The notes under the pieces were generated by a model that saw nothing but the letters and a program-made list of their open reading frames with translations, was not told the DNA's origin and made no database searches. DNA of 64,000 nt, from positions 93,935,290 through 93,999,289 of the forward strand of contig CM075649.1 of the NCBI GenBank assembly GCA_037953625.1, in the 5' to 3' direction. This DNA comes from Crotalaria pallida (taxonomy: Eukaryota; Streptophyta; Magnoliopsida; Fabales; Fabaceae). This document shows positions 45,209 through 57,005 of the stretch, one piece after another; the first letter of the stretch is position 1; each line of letters opens with the position of its first letter. The position numbers and the translations under genes were made by a program.

Positions 45209-46180
45209 ATGCCTCGGAGACGTACCCGTGATGATAGGATGACCGCGACACTTGAGAATCTGGTCCGACTAAAGCAGAACCAGGCCGAAACTGTAGCAAC
45301 AGCCGCAGCAGCAGCAGCAGCCGCACTCCAGCAACCACCAAACCCAATCGACATTGATTGGCAAGCTAGATTCAGGCAGAATGATCCGCCCAAGTTTGAA
45401 GGTGGCTACAATCCTGACGCAGCACTGAGATGGCTCCAAGAATTGGAGAAGATTTTCCGCACAATGTCACCGCCCGCGGAGCAGATAGTCCCTTTGGCGG
45501 CGTACATACTCACAGGAGAAGCTGAATATTGGTGGGAGCGTGTACGAAGGGAAATGGAGATCGCTAACTAGGAGATCACCTGGGATGTGTTCAGAATCAG
45601 GTTCTTAGGGAAGTATTTCCCGGAAGATGTCCGCCGAGAAAAAGAGCTGGCGTTCTTGACCCTGAAACAAGGGAACATGAGTGTTGGAGAATATGCTGCA
45701 CATTTTGAGGATCTCATCCGATATGCCGGAAGCTACAAGGATGCTGACGAAAGGACTAAGTGCATTAAGTTTGAGGACGGGCTTCGCACTGAGATTAAAA
45801 TCGCCTTTGAGTATCAGAATGTTGCGAACTTGTCCGACCTGGTAAACATGGCTAGCACTTATGAAAAGGGATTGAGACGGGAGATGCTGGAGAAGCAAAG
45901 CAGAAATAGGCAAGGTGCTGGAAGTTTTATCAGGGGAGAAGGACCGACGCAAGAACCAGACCCATATGCTGATGTTGATACTATGGCAATGGTGCCCAGG
46001 GATGCGGACCATAATGTGGCTATCCCAATTACTAGGCCCTTATGTTCACACTGTGGGAAATCTCACAAACGGTTGTGTTGGCATATGAACCAACTCAGGA
46101 AGGAGGGTCTTTGTTATCAATGCGGGCAGTCGGGACACCGTGCTGTAGACTGTCCTGGGAGCACGCGGATCGATGAATGA
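45209..46180 (+). pseudogene. gag: Ty3/gypsy gag with one in-frame stop
   Basis: Gag forms the virus-like particle and binds the element RNA. The frame starts at 45209, 170 bp after the PBS, and would give 323 residues. One UAG at 45569-45571 (codon 121) interrupts it, and the same frame continues immediately to 46180. Visible parts: a basic N-terminus (MPRRRTRDD), an alanine run (about residues 30-40), a Retrotrans_gag domain (about 55-230) with DPPKFEGGYNPDAALRWLQE, EAEYWWERVRRE and FLGKYFPEDVRR, and two zinc knuckles, CSHCGKSHKRLC and CYQCGQSGHRAVDC (Cys302, Cys305, His310, Cys315). The frame ends normally; no protease or RT follows. The stop could be a mutation after insertion or in the master copy. 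Readthrough is unlikely because it falls inside the capsid domain. Confidence 0.92.
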
Positions 46181-47921
46181 ACTTACCCGAGGTACTTTTA
46201 GTGTTAACTATATACCAAATATTTATTTAAAAATGTTTTGCATAAAGCATATATATATTCGACTTAACTTAAAAAGAAATCAATAAATGATAATACATTA
46301 GTTAAAGTTTCACCGAACACAGTGATGGTATTGCCACTGGTAGAATGTAAGGTTAGAACTGATCACTCTAATTCTTACATCTGCTAGGGGACGATAACAT
46401 CAACAAACTTGACGATGATGTTGCTATTGATAGATGTGAGATTGGGACTGATCACCTCGATCTTCTCAACTATTAGTGGTCGATATCATTGACACTTTCC
46501 AACCAAAAATCAGGACAGACAGATAGGAGCCTTAAGCCAGTGCACCCACTTACTATTAGTGTAACCGCGAATGGAACTCGCGAGAAAACCAAGCCGAGCG
46601 AACCCGTAGTAACCGTCTTTAGACTTCATGGAAAGCCAAACTAAAAGCCCAAAACTCATCAAGCCTTTCATTAAGAATCTGAAGTGGTTATTCGCAAAAA
46701 AGGCGAAACTGGATGAATTAGTTGGGTATCCACACCGAGACCGACCCAAGTAAACGAGTGAATCGTGCTCAACATTAGGAATTAGAATTCACTTAAGAAC
46801 TTAATCTAGTTTCCAAACTATTCCCTCAAAGGAAGCATGTTTAGCCATTGCACCATGTGCCTTCATCAAAACCAAATCAAATCAACGGTAGTTCCATAGA
46901 AAACACATCTTTCGATGACTCTCTGCTGGAAATGCACACTTGAGGATAATCTCCATTGTCTTCTTGCTTGACATGTATCCAGTACACCCTGGGTCATCGT
47001 ATGAAGACTATGAAACCCATCCTTGAGTGCTTCGTGTTTCTTCTTTTCAACTTCACTCCCTTCAAGCTTCAAGCATCCCAGATGCAGAGGTGAGAATTCA
47101 CCAAGACGTAGAAACCCAACATAGTTCTGTGTCTACCGATGGATAATCATCCACATGCCCCTTCTAACCTTGGACACTGGTCGAGAAGTTTACGTGCGAA
47201 ATTATGAACAACGAACGAGCATACCCCCAAGCATGGATGTAATCAAGTATGTTGATGCTAAGTTGGGGAGGATTTAATTCCAAGTAATGGGAGATGGAAC
47301 TTTAATAACAAGAAAATTGTGAATCCCATCCGAGTAACAAGGTGGAATGCAGAACGGTAACGGAGCGTAAGGAAGATTGCATCGAGCCGGACTCAATGTC
47401 CGATGATCATGCCATAACCCGTAGGGCTAATGAATAAATCACCCCAAATGCTCCGCGTTAACTGTCGAAGAGGTTCGCGGAGAATGGAACGAGAATTAAG
47501 CTAAGGATCAATCAATACCTTCTCGGACCATCAGACAATTGGGTAATATATTTAAACCCTGACCTTGACCCTTAGGTGGAATCGACCCATAGGAACCCCT
47601 ATACCAAATTGAAATCGCTAAACGAACGGAAATGAAGTACCGCCGGAGTAAGAAACGAACAGGGAAAGAGTGGAGTCGCGAAGTGGAGTCTCACTTAAGA
47701 GGTTATGTCGGAGCACCGCAAATAATTGTCTCAGTCTCTTAAGGCTTTGTGTCTTACGCAGATTCTTGAGTGACTGAGATAAACCATACCTGAGGCGGGT
47801 AATTATATCACAGAACTCTTAACTTAGAAATTCCTCCAAGGGAAGATTGGAACCGGAGGAATTAAAATGACATGGTCGGAAGTTATGTCAAGGGATACTT
47901 CTTCCAGATAAGGGACAACTG
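46181..47921 (+). other. A interior downstream of gag, non-coding
   Basis: About 1.7 kb without protease, RT or integrase motifs. It contains a tandem hairpin module at 46347-46466 shared with B. Small frames (46510-46749, 46866-47072, both minus) are not recognised. Pol has been replaced by unrelated spacer or has decayed beyond recognition. Confidence 0.7.
46347..46466 (+). other. Tandem hairpin module in the A interior
   Basis: Two related units about 91 bp apart each contain ACTGATCAC flanked by pairing arms (GTAAG with TTAGA opposite TCTAA with CTTAC at 46347-46378; GAGATTGGG opposite CCTCGATCTTC at 46438-46466). B has the same pair. Confidence 0.6.
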
Positions 47922-47959
47922 GAATTTCGGGGACGAAATTCTAATAAGTGGGGGAGAAA
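47922..47959 (+). promoter_or_regulatory. A PPT with upstream hairpin
   Basis: GAATTTCG (47922-47929) and CGAAATTC (47934-47941) flank GGGA. The PPT AGTGGGGGAGAAA touches the right LTR. Confidence 0.85.
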
Positions 47960-48521
47960 TGTAACATCCCAAATTTTAATTCTAATAATAATTAGAATAA
48001 TAGTAAGATTTAGAAGTAAGGATTATCCTAAAAGGGATTTAAAATGATGGATTAGGAGTTCTTTGAGTGCCATAGAGGAGTCAAGAAGCATTGGCATCGA
48101 AAATCAAATCTAAAGAAGACCAAACGAGTGTTAAAAATCGATTTTTCGGTGTTATAAACACCCAACGTTAGGAAATTCAAAATAAAAGATTTAAAACTCC
48201 AAACACAATTCCCACCGTTGGATATGAAGATATGATTTTTAGGAAGTTACTCGTCAAATTTGAGCAGGATCCAACGGTGAACGAAGAAGTTATGGCTATT
48301 TGAAGTTGGGAGAAAATAGCTGAAAAATAGAAAAATGAAGTAGCAGTATCTGCTCATTTCGCTTAAGCGAAAATGGTCCAGTAGCAACACATATGGGGTT
48401 TGCTTAAGCGAAATTCCTTCGAACTGAAACAATAAATTCGGGTTTTGGGGGTTGAAACCCCCATTCCAACCCCCCTTTCTCTCTACTCTCCTCCGCCCCT
48501 CCCTCTCCTCCCTCCTCCACG
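47960..48521 (+). repeat. A right (3') LTR, part before B
   Basis: Starts TGTAACATCC and follows the left LTR up to the CT-rich leader, where B interrupts it at CCACG. Two 19-bp deletions remove one palindrome from each pair. Confidence 0.93.
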
Positions 48522-48851
48522 TGTAACATCCCCATTTTTAATTCCAAATAATAATAAGAGTAATAAAAAGAAAAATAGCACTAACTAATTGATTATTGAT
48601 ATGGCTAAGTGATTAGTTCAATTAAAATGTTAAAAATAATTATACTATTTGAAAACCATTCTTTCTATACTTTAATATATTTTGACATGTTGTATGTTGA
48701 ACTTGTTTTAAGAATTTTAAGCTTCTTAACTTGATAATTTTATATAAGTACTTACTAAATGCTTACATTTTATTATTAGTATTTTTTTGAGATTTACAAT
48801 AAACAAATAAAGAAAAGTGGTATTAGTGTTTTAAATCATACTAACACAAGT

Positions 48852-48881
48852 AATAATAATAATAATAAATAAAAATAAAAA

Positions 48882-48919
<38 letters not shown>

Positions 48920-49001
48920 GAGAAAAAGAATAATAATAATAATAATAATAATAATGTAATAATAATAATAAAAATAAAAATAAAAATAAAAAGAAAAAAA
49001 A
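48852..49001. repeat. (TAA)n / A-rich microsatellite in the B LTR
   Basis: Runs of TAA interrupted by TAAATAAAAATAAAAAG; a second copy is at about 54413-54562 in the right LTR. Minus-strand frames over it (48831-49071, 54392-54632) are translated simple repeat. Confidence 0.95.
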
Positions 49002-49301
49002 ATAAAAAGAGGAAGGGGTTCGAACAACCCCCCTCCCCATCTTCTTCAACAGCCGGCCCTAATTGGGGCAACCACCAACTCCCTCCGTCCTTGCTTTATC
49101 TCGGCCGCAACAACCACCGGCAGAACCACCAACGCAACATCCTTCTCTTGTCCGTCTCTCTCTCTCTCCGCCGCGTGCCCACGCACGCGTTCTCCTTCTC
49201 CTCCGTCGTGAGTCCGCGACTGGCTGCACCATGGAGATCACCGCTCATTCTCGTCGGCAAGCCCCGAAGTTGAGGTTATTTCTTTATTTTCGTCAATCGA
49301 G

Positions 49302-50638
49302 GTAAGGGGTTCTTTACCTTGCTTTAGAGAGTATTTTCTAATTAGTATATAATACTTGCTAAGAATATGTGGGTGTGCTTATAATTGATCATTCGGTAAT
49401 TAATTTAAATTAAATATAAAGTAAGAAAGTAAATGAAATGAACTATAAATTGATGCTGGTAATTGACTATGCAGGCTAAGTGTTATATGTTATTATGTAT
49501 GTTTATTTGAAGAACAGGAACTCTGGTTGTTAATTGTGAATGATTATTGCTCTGTATCTCTGATTGATTTAAAGAGAAATATGTGAATCATATAAGTGGT
49601 TGAATTGTGATATTTGTGTGCTAAATGAGTATCACATAATGAATTGAATATAATTGGATAATAATAAATAAAGGAAAGTAAGTATGCATGCGAAGTAAAC
49701 TAGAATGAGAACTAAGGAATAGAAAGAGTTAAAAATGTTGTGGCATAAACTTAGGGAATTGAAAATATAAAATGTGAAAATTGTTGTGTATGCTTGTATG
49801 GTAAATGTGTGTTGAATGACGAATGAGATAACAAGTTAATAGTAAAAGGCGAAAGAGAAAAGGAAAATTATAAAGAAATTAAAGAGAGAAAAGATCATAA
49901 ATGAAAAGAATAACTAAATAAGATAAGTTAAATGAGGATGAGAATAATAAAAGGATACTTGACACAGGTTAGGTCGGGAGGACCTGGTCGTAAGACCCTG
50001 TGGCCAATTGATAAAAGAATTAATAAAAGAATGGGCCAACGCAGGTTGGATCGTGGGATCTGGTCGTAAGACCCTATGGCCAACGCAGGTTAGATAGTAT
50101 GATCTGGTCGTGAGACCCTATGGCGCAGGTTAGGTCGAAAGATCTGGTCGTGAGACCCTGTGACATAGGTTAGGTCATATGAATCTGGTTGTTAGATCCT
50201 GTGGATAGATGATAAAGGAAATATTTGGTGCAGGTTAGGTCGGTGGGCCTGGTCGTGAGACCCTGTAGCCAAATTAATAAAAAGAAAGAAGTAAAGAAAG
50301 ATTAAAAAGAAAGAAAGAATGAAATAAAGAAAGAATTTAAGGAAGAAAGAGAAGAAAACAATAAAAATATAAAAGAAAGAAATAAAGAGAAAATTGAAAG
50401 ATAATATGATGTGAGTGAGAGAAAAGAGAATCAACCGTGCATGAAAAAGATAAAAGAGCAAAGGATATGGGTTTATGAGTGGCTAAGGGAATTATTGTTT
50501 GTGTGTGATGCATGCTTGGTTTGATGATTGAAATTATGTGTTACGTGCTAAATGTGTTTGACTTAGTAGGTCATTATGTTTAGTTAGGAACTACTTTCTA
50601 CTTCATGTGTAAAGCTCACCCTTACAAACATTTTTCAG
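49302..50638 (+). other. Predicted LTR intron of B (1337 nt)
   Basis: Same length and sites in the right LTR (55273-56609). It carries the B minisatellite and AT-rich spacer with no coding sequence. Confidence 0.55.
49961..50271 (+). repeat. Six-unit hairpin minisatellite in the B LTR
   Basis: Units contain GCAGGTTAGGTCG, a variable loop, GATCTGGTCGTGAGACC and CTGTGGCC. GGTC pairs with GACC and CAGG with CCTG. Repeated at about 55932-56242 in the right LTR. The GGTCGT and GACCCTGTGGCC parts match the reverse complement of the G minisatellite. Confidence 0.88.
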
Positions 50639-51032
50639 GTACTGAGCTTGGAGCTTTCACAGTTTTTGGCCGAGCAGGATTACCCTCCACCACGTGGAGT
50701 GGTCTTGTTTTTTTTGAGTGATCTAAAGTAATAATTAAGTTAAAGATTGATATTTTGTAATTTAAAAGAATGTATTAGTTGTACGCCCTTGCTTGGTTTA
50801 TGTTGGGCATTAGGACTTAATTGTGTGTTTTGATTAAATATCGTATGTTTTTAAATAATTCTGGACTGACAGGTCTTAAGAAGAAAATTTTTGGGAAGTT
50901 CGAAAAACAGAGGAAACTCTGTCCGATTTTTTGGAAAAATATTTCTTAAGTATTTTAATTTAAAAAGAAATTTTCAGTTACCATTTTTATAAAATCCTAA
51001 TTTAACTAAATAATTGTGAGGGTGTTACATTA

Positions 51033-51044
51033 TGGTATCAGAGC
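51033..51044 (+). promoter_or_regulatory. B primer-binding site (initiator Met-tRNA)
   Basis: TGGTATCAGAGC, four bases after the 5' LTR. A hairpin with TTACTC/GAGTAA arms follows at 51090-51108. Confidence 0.92.
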
Positions 51045-51239
51045 AGTTTTTCCTCGGCCTTTGGAGTTTGAACTCATATCTCCTGTGGTTTACTCATCAA
51101 GCGAGTAACCGAAGTTGGTGTGAAGTCCATAGTAGATACATAGGTATTTATATACATATAGATAGTCATTTAATTATATATATGTGTACTAGCTTTTCTC
51201 TTTTCAGGAACTAAGTCTCATAATTAGTAGGTGCAGTGA

Positions 51240-51665
51240 CGATGCTAGGATCGTTGCAACTCTAGGAAACTTGGTTCATTTGAACCGAGATCAGGTTGAG
51301 TCGGGACTTCGTTGGGATGTTAGGCTTACCTTGGAGAACAATAACGTCGGCAGTTTCTTTCAACTAGTGAATATACTCCATACCGATGAGAAGAACTTGG
51401 CAAGGAGGTTAGGAAGCACTACCAAGGGTAGGAGACTGGCTCAGAAAGTAGATCCGTACGCCGACAACCACACTAGGGCAGCAGTCCCAAGAAATGCGGA
51501 CCAAAGCGTGGTCGTTTCCATTACTAGACACCATGTTTGCATTTCAGAAAGTCTCACCGCGGTGTGTGCTAGTACAAGGATCGAATTGCAAGAGAGGGTC
51601 TCTGCTATCGGTGTGAACAACCGAGACATTTTCCCAGTAATACCCCGTGGAAAGAAGTGGATATA
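51240..51665 (+). pseudogene. gag: Shredded Ty3/gypsy gag in B
   Basis: The beginning (AGGATCGTTGCAACTCT, then DNA giving LVHLNRDQVE) matches the N-terminal part of A's gag. The frame then jumps to LVNILHTDEKNLARR, VDPYADNHTRAAVPRNADQS and a damaged zinc-knuckle segment. Most of the capsid domain is deleted and the knuckle cysteines are out of frame. The 145-codon frame at 51271-51708 is a product of these deletions. It cannot make a working gag. Confidence 0.75.
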
Positions 51666-51708
51666 TTGCAAAGGCAACTGGCAAATAGGAGCCAATCTGG
51701 GCAAATAG

Positions 51709-54044
51709 GAGAGGTCTTGGACGAGCTAAGTGAAGGTATGCCCTATGTGAGATGTTAATTTCTTGAAAGCGAACGGGCAAAGAAGTTAGGACAATTTTTT
51801 TTAAAATAGAAATTCTAGGTTGATCTCAGTAGTTCCTTATTAAGATTTCCCAAAGCTTACTCTTCTTAGAATCTGAATCCCTACTCCTTTCCAATGTGGT
51901 GCTGTGAAACTCGAGAAGTACGCACACTTTAACCGATCTTTAAGACAATCATGAGAAGCCGTAGGAAGAACTGATTAGTTGTAGGACTCTAATTAAAATC
52001 TAAACTAAACCTTGTGATAATATTGTCATTTAATAGTGTGTAGGGTAAGGATTGGCCATCCTTACTCTTGCATCTGTTAAAGGACGATACTACCAATGAA
52101 GATGGCAATGATGTGCAGTTGATAGATGCGAGGTTGGGACTGATCACCCCGATCCTTACGTCTACTAATGGTCGATATCATTGCTACCCTCCAATTGAAA
52201 TCAAAACAACCGAAGGCGGGAACTCTAAGAGATAGACCCTTCAGAAGGAAAGTGACCAACCCGAAAAGCATTTTTCCGACTCTTTACACAAATCAGGAAG
52301 TGGACTCAAAACGGAACCAAGGGACAAGACCCTTTACGTTGTTGTACCCGCTTACGAATAGTATAGCCGAGAATAAGATCTTCAAGAGAATCGAGCAAAC
52401 TCCGTAGTGATCACCTTTAGCTCTCATGAAAAACCAAATTAGATTGTTAGAAACCCAGAGTCAAGAATGTAAGTACTTGATTTTTAGTGTCGAACCAGCC
52501 TACTCCCCGACATTGATACAGCCGGTACGTCAATACTAAGTGGGGGAGAACTTGGTCATTAACTTGGATCTTGTCTAAGTGATGACCAATCGAGAAGTTG
52601 ATTCTGCATTGACCTTGTTTCTGGGACAATATCAGATTCCCATAGCTTCTTGTAGATTAGCCACTAGTAAACTGGCGGAGTTGGAGAAACAAATAAAGGA
52701 GCTGTAGTTTTGCTAAGACCATCCTTTGGCCTGGGTGTTACCAGGTTCGCATCAAGAGAGTAAGGGTCGTAGTCGGAATCCGTTACTCCTAGCTGATTAA
52801 ATCTGGACGCTTAGCCGAAAGAACCTTTCCCTAATAGTCGAAGTTGGTACTCCCAAGTGTCGGAGTATGGATGAAGTCAACCATTAGTCCGGAGGAAATG
52901 CCATTTTCTATGAATATCTAGTAGGAATACATTCTTTAGGATGATTTTCTTCATCTTCTTGCTTGACATATATCTAATCACGTTATCGTCTCCAATGCCT
53001 GTATCTACCCGATTCTTGTCATGTTGGCGACCCTCTTGGACCCGCCAATCACCATAAAGTGTGGAGAAAACCATACGCGGTCAGACACCACAACCTTTTC
53101 AAACTCGTCAACCCATCACGACTCTCGATTTCGAAAGAAGTGCAAGTCTTAAGGTGATAGAAATGTCAAATTCCATTAGCTTTCTTGTTCTGTATCAAGT
53201 TCATTCGAGCTTTCCTTAAGGTTTAACTCGAAGAAGGTTGTAAGGGATTGCTGACATACACCCAAGGTATGTCTTGAGTGTTGTTGGTCTAAAATAGTGT
53301 TTAATAGAATGTTCAAACGTGAAGAATACTTGCCAAACTCCAATCTTTGACCATCGAAAATCGTTTAAGAATTTAATAGTAAATCTGAAAGCCTTAATTA
53401 GTACCCCAATTCGTGCAAGTAGATCCCTTCCTCCTCATTCTTCTTGGTTTGACATGACCTCGAAGTACCGATTTTTGATCACGAATCAAAAATTTCTCGC
53501 TCCAATATACTAAACATTGAGAATTTATGATCTTCTCCTTGTTTCTTATTTAGAATATCCATCGTTCCTGGAGTTCCAGTCTTATTTATTCGATCAGATT
53601 TCGGGAAATTTCTAGCCATAAGCTGCTACATTCTACGAGGAGTCTTTGGATCGCATAATCTTATACTATTCTCTTAAAGCGAAGTCGCAAATTCCTCATG
53701 AATTCCAAAGATTCTATTTCCTATTGTTGTTAGATTCTTGCACTCTTTGTTAAAGAATCGTATGAAAGGCAATCAGGAGCCGACATGTTCAATTTCCTGC
53801 TTCCTGGCATCAGAGTAAGCAGGTAAGTTGATGCTAAGTGGGGGAGGATTTCAATCCAAGAAATGGAAGATGGAACTTTAATAATAAGGGAATGGTGAAT
53901 CCTGTCGCGATAGAGGAAATACATAGTGTCCGAGGACAGACATGACAATACTAAGAAGAATGGACCTAAACACATCGGAAGCGAGGAAATAGAACCGACA
54001 GGAACCCCCTTAGCTGGATGGTTCTCCGCGTTACGAAGTAACCC
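51709..54044 (+). other. B interior downstream of gag, non-coding
   Basis: No pol motif. Contains the tandem hairpin module shared with A (52045-52065 with GTAAGGAT/ATCCTTAC arms, and 52129-52158). Small frames on both strands are not recognised. Confidence 0.65.
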
Positions 54045-54082
54045 GAATTTCGGGGACGAAATTCTTGTAAGTGGGGGAGAAT
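54045..54082 (+). promoter_or_regulatory. B PPT with upstream hairpin
   Basis: GAATTTCG (54045-54052) and CGAAATTC (54057-54064) around GGGA, then AAGTGGGGGAGAAT. Confidence 0.85.
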
Positions 54083-54442
54083 TGTAACATCCCCATTTTT
54101 AATTCCAAATAATAATAAGAGTAATAAAAAGAAAAATAGCACTAACTAATTGATTATTGATATGGCTAAGTGATTAGTTCAATTAAAATGTTAAAAATAA
54201 TTATACTATTTGAAAACCATTCTTTCTATACTTTAATATATTTTGACATGTTGTATGTTGAACTTGTTTTAAGAATTTTAAGCTTCTTAACTTGATAATT
54301 TTATATAAGTACTTACTAAATGCTTACATTTTATTATTAGTATTTTTTTGAGATTTACAATAAACAAATAAAGAAAAGTGGTATTAGTGTTTTAAATCAT
54401 ACTAACACAAGTAATAATAATAATAATAAATAAAAATAAAAA

Positions 54443-54480
<38 letters not shown>

Positions 54481-57000
54481 GAGAAAAAGAATAATAATAA
54501 TAATAATAATAATAATGTAATAATAATAATAAAAATAAAAATAAAAATAAAAAGAAAAAAAAATAAAAAGAGGAAGGGGTTCGAACAACCCCCCTCCCCA
54601 TCTTCTTCAACAGCCGGCCCTAATTGGGGCAACCACCAACTCCCTCCGTCCTTGCTTTATCTCGGCCGCAACAACCACCGGCGGAACCACCAACGCAACA
54701 TCCTTCTCTTGTCCGTCTCTCTCTCTCTCCGCCGCGTGCCCACGCACGCGTTCTCCTTCTCCTCCGTCGTGAGTCCGCGACTGGCTGCACCATGGAGATC
54801 GCGCTCGTCTTCTCCCTCAGTCCTTCTGCCGCTCGCAGTTTCCTCACGGGCTGGGCGCGAATCGCGACCCACCGAGCGCTGCCGCACCATCACTTCGAGG
54901 GACGAAGTTCGTGACCCAGATCGAGCCACCAGCCATACGAGCCGCCACTGCTGCTGGGTTTTTGCTTGCTGCTGCCGCCATTGTTTGATGATGCAGCCAT
55001 GGAGTCACGCTGCCAGTCAAGGGAGTGACTCGCCTATCCCTCCCTTGTTCTTCGCTCGCGCCGCCGTCGCCGGAATCGACATTCGGTGTGGGTCTTTGCT
55101 GATTGTGAACTGAACCGGCGCCGTTATCGCCGTACCGTGACTGTTCTCTTCACCGACGTTGACCGCCACGGACCTGTTCATCACCCCGGGTCATTGAGGC
55201 TTCATGGATCACCGCTCATTCTCGTCGGCAAGCCCCGAAGTTGAGGTTATTTCTTTATTTTCGTCAATCGAGGTAAGGGGTTCTTTACCTTGCTTTAGAG
55301 AGTATTTTCTAATTAGTATATAATACTTGCTAAGAATATGTGGGTGTGCTTATAACTGATCATTTGGTAATTAATTTAAATTAAATATAAAGTAAGAAAG
55401 TAAATGAAATGAACTATAAATTGATGCTGGTAATTGACTATGCAGGCTAAGTGTTATATGTTATTATGTATGTTTATTTGAAGAACAGGAACTTTGGTTG
55501 TTAATTGTGAATGATTATTGTTCTGTATCTCTGATTGATTTAAAGAGAAATATGTGAATCATATAAGTGGTTGAATTGTGATATTTGTGTGCTAAATGAG
55601 TATCACATAATGAATTGAATATAATTGGATAATAATAAATAAAGGAAAGTAAGTATGTATGCGAAGTAAACTAGAATGAGAACTAAGGAATAGAAAGGGT
55701 TAAAAATGTCGTGGCATAAACTTAGGGAATTGAAAATATAAAATGTGAAAATTGTTGTGTATGCTTGTATGGTAAATGTGTGTTGAATGACGAATGAGAT
55801 AACAAGTTAATAGTAAAAGGCGAAAGAGAAAAGGAAAATTATAAAGAAATTAAAGAGAGAAAAGATCATAAATGAAAAGAATAACTAAATAAGATAAGTT
55901 AAATGAGGATGAGAATAATAAAAGGATACTTGACACAGGTTAGGTCGGGAGGACCTGGTCGTAAGACCCTGTGGCCAATTGATAAAAGAATTAATAAAAG
56001 AATGGGCCAACGCAGGTTAGATCGTGGGATCTGGTCGTAAGACCCTGTGGCCAACGCAGGTTAGATAGTATGATCTGGTCGTGAGACCCTATGGCGCAGG
56101 TTAGGTCGAAAGATCTGGTCGTGAGACCCTGTGACATAGGTTAGGTCATATGAATCTGGTTGTTAGACCCTGTGGATAGATGATAAAGGAAATATTTGGT
56201 GCAGGTTAGGTCGGTGGGCCTGGTCGTGAGACCCTGTAGCCAAATTAATAAAAAGAAAGAAGTAAAGAAAGATTAAAAAGAAAGAAAGAATGAAATAAAG
56301 AAAGAATTTAATGAAGAAAGAGAAGAAAACAATAAAAATATAAAAGAAAGAAATAAAGAGAAAATTGAAAGATAATATGATGTGAGTGAGAGAAAAGAGA
56401 ATCAACCGTGCATGAAAAAGATAAAAGAGCAAAGGATATGGGTTTATGAGTGGCTAAGGGAATTATTGTTTGTGTGTGATGCATGCTTGGTTTGATGATT
56501 GAAAATATGTGTTACGTGCTAAATGTGTTTGACTTAGTAGGTCATTATGTTTAGTTAGGAACTACTTTCTACTTCATGTGTAAAGCTCACCCTTACAAAC
56601 ATTTTTCAGGTACTGAGCTTGGAGCTTTCACAGTTTTTGGCCGAGCAGGATTACCCTCCACCACGTGGAGTGGTCTTGTTTTTTTTGAGTGATCTAAAGT
56701 AATAATTAAGTTAAAGATTGATATTTTGTAATTTAAAAGAATGTATTAGTTGTACGCCCTTGCTTGGTTTATGTTGGGCATTAGGACTTAATTGTGTGTT
56801 TTGATTAAATATCGTATGTTTTTAAATAATTCTGGACTGACAGGTTTTAAGAAGAAAATTTTTGGGAAGTTCGAAAAACAGAGGAAACTCTGTCCGATTT
56901 TTTGGAAAAATATTTCTTAAGTATTTTAATTTAAAAAGAAATTTTCAGTTACCATTTTTATAAAATCCTAATTTAACTTAATAATTGTGAGGGTGTTACA
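54083..57000 (+). repeat. B right (3') LTR, full length
   Basis: 2918 bp. Retains the 410-bp leader segment missing from the left copy. Overlapping frames at 54620-55113 are in the GC-rich leader and are not called as genes. Confidence 0.94.
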
Positions 57001-57005
57001 CCACG

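Larger units (their letters stand above)
48522..51029 (+). repeat. B left (5') LTR, with 410-bp deletion
   Basis: 2508 bp, against 2918 for the right copy. The missing 410 bp correspond to 54801-55210, between two GATC repeats in the leader. CGAG|GTAAGG at 49302 and TTTTTCAG|GTACTGAG at 50638 bound the intron; hairpin CTCCAC/GTGGAG at 50685-50699. Confidence 0.94.
48522..57000 (+). mobile_element. Element B: non-autonomous Ty3/gypsy-type retrotransposon
   Basis: Duplication CCACG at 48517-48521 and 57001-57005. LTRs 48522-51029 and 54083-57000. PBS, PPT and a 3-kb interior with only a shredded gag. The youngest layer of the C > A > B nest by position. Confidence 0.95.

Noticed and set aside
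45569..45571. Programmed readthrough of the gag UAG
   Set aside because: The stop falls inside the capsid domain rather than at a gag-pol border, and no pol follows.
48831..49071. Hydrophobic small proteins (Tyr/Leu/Ile runs), repeated at 54392-54632
   Set aside because: Translation of the (TAA)n microsatellite on the minus strand.
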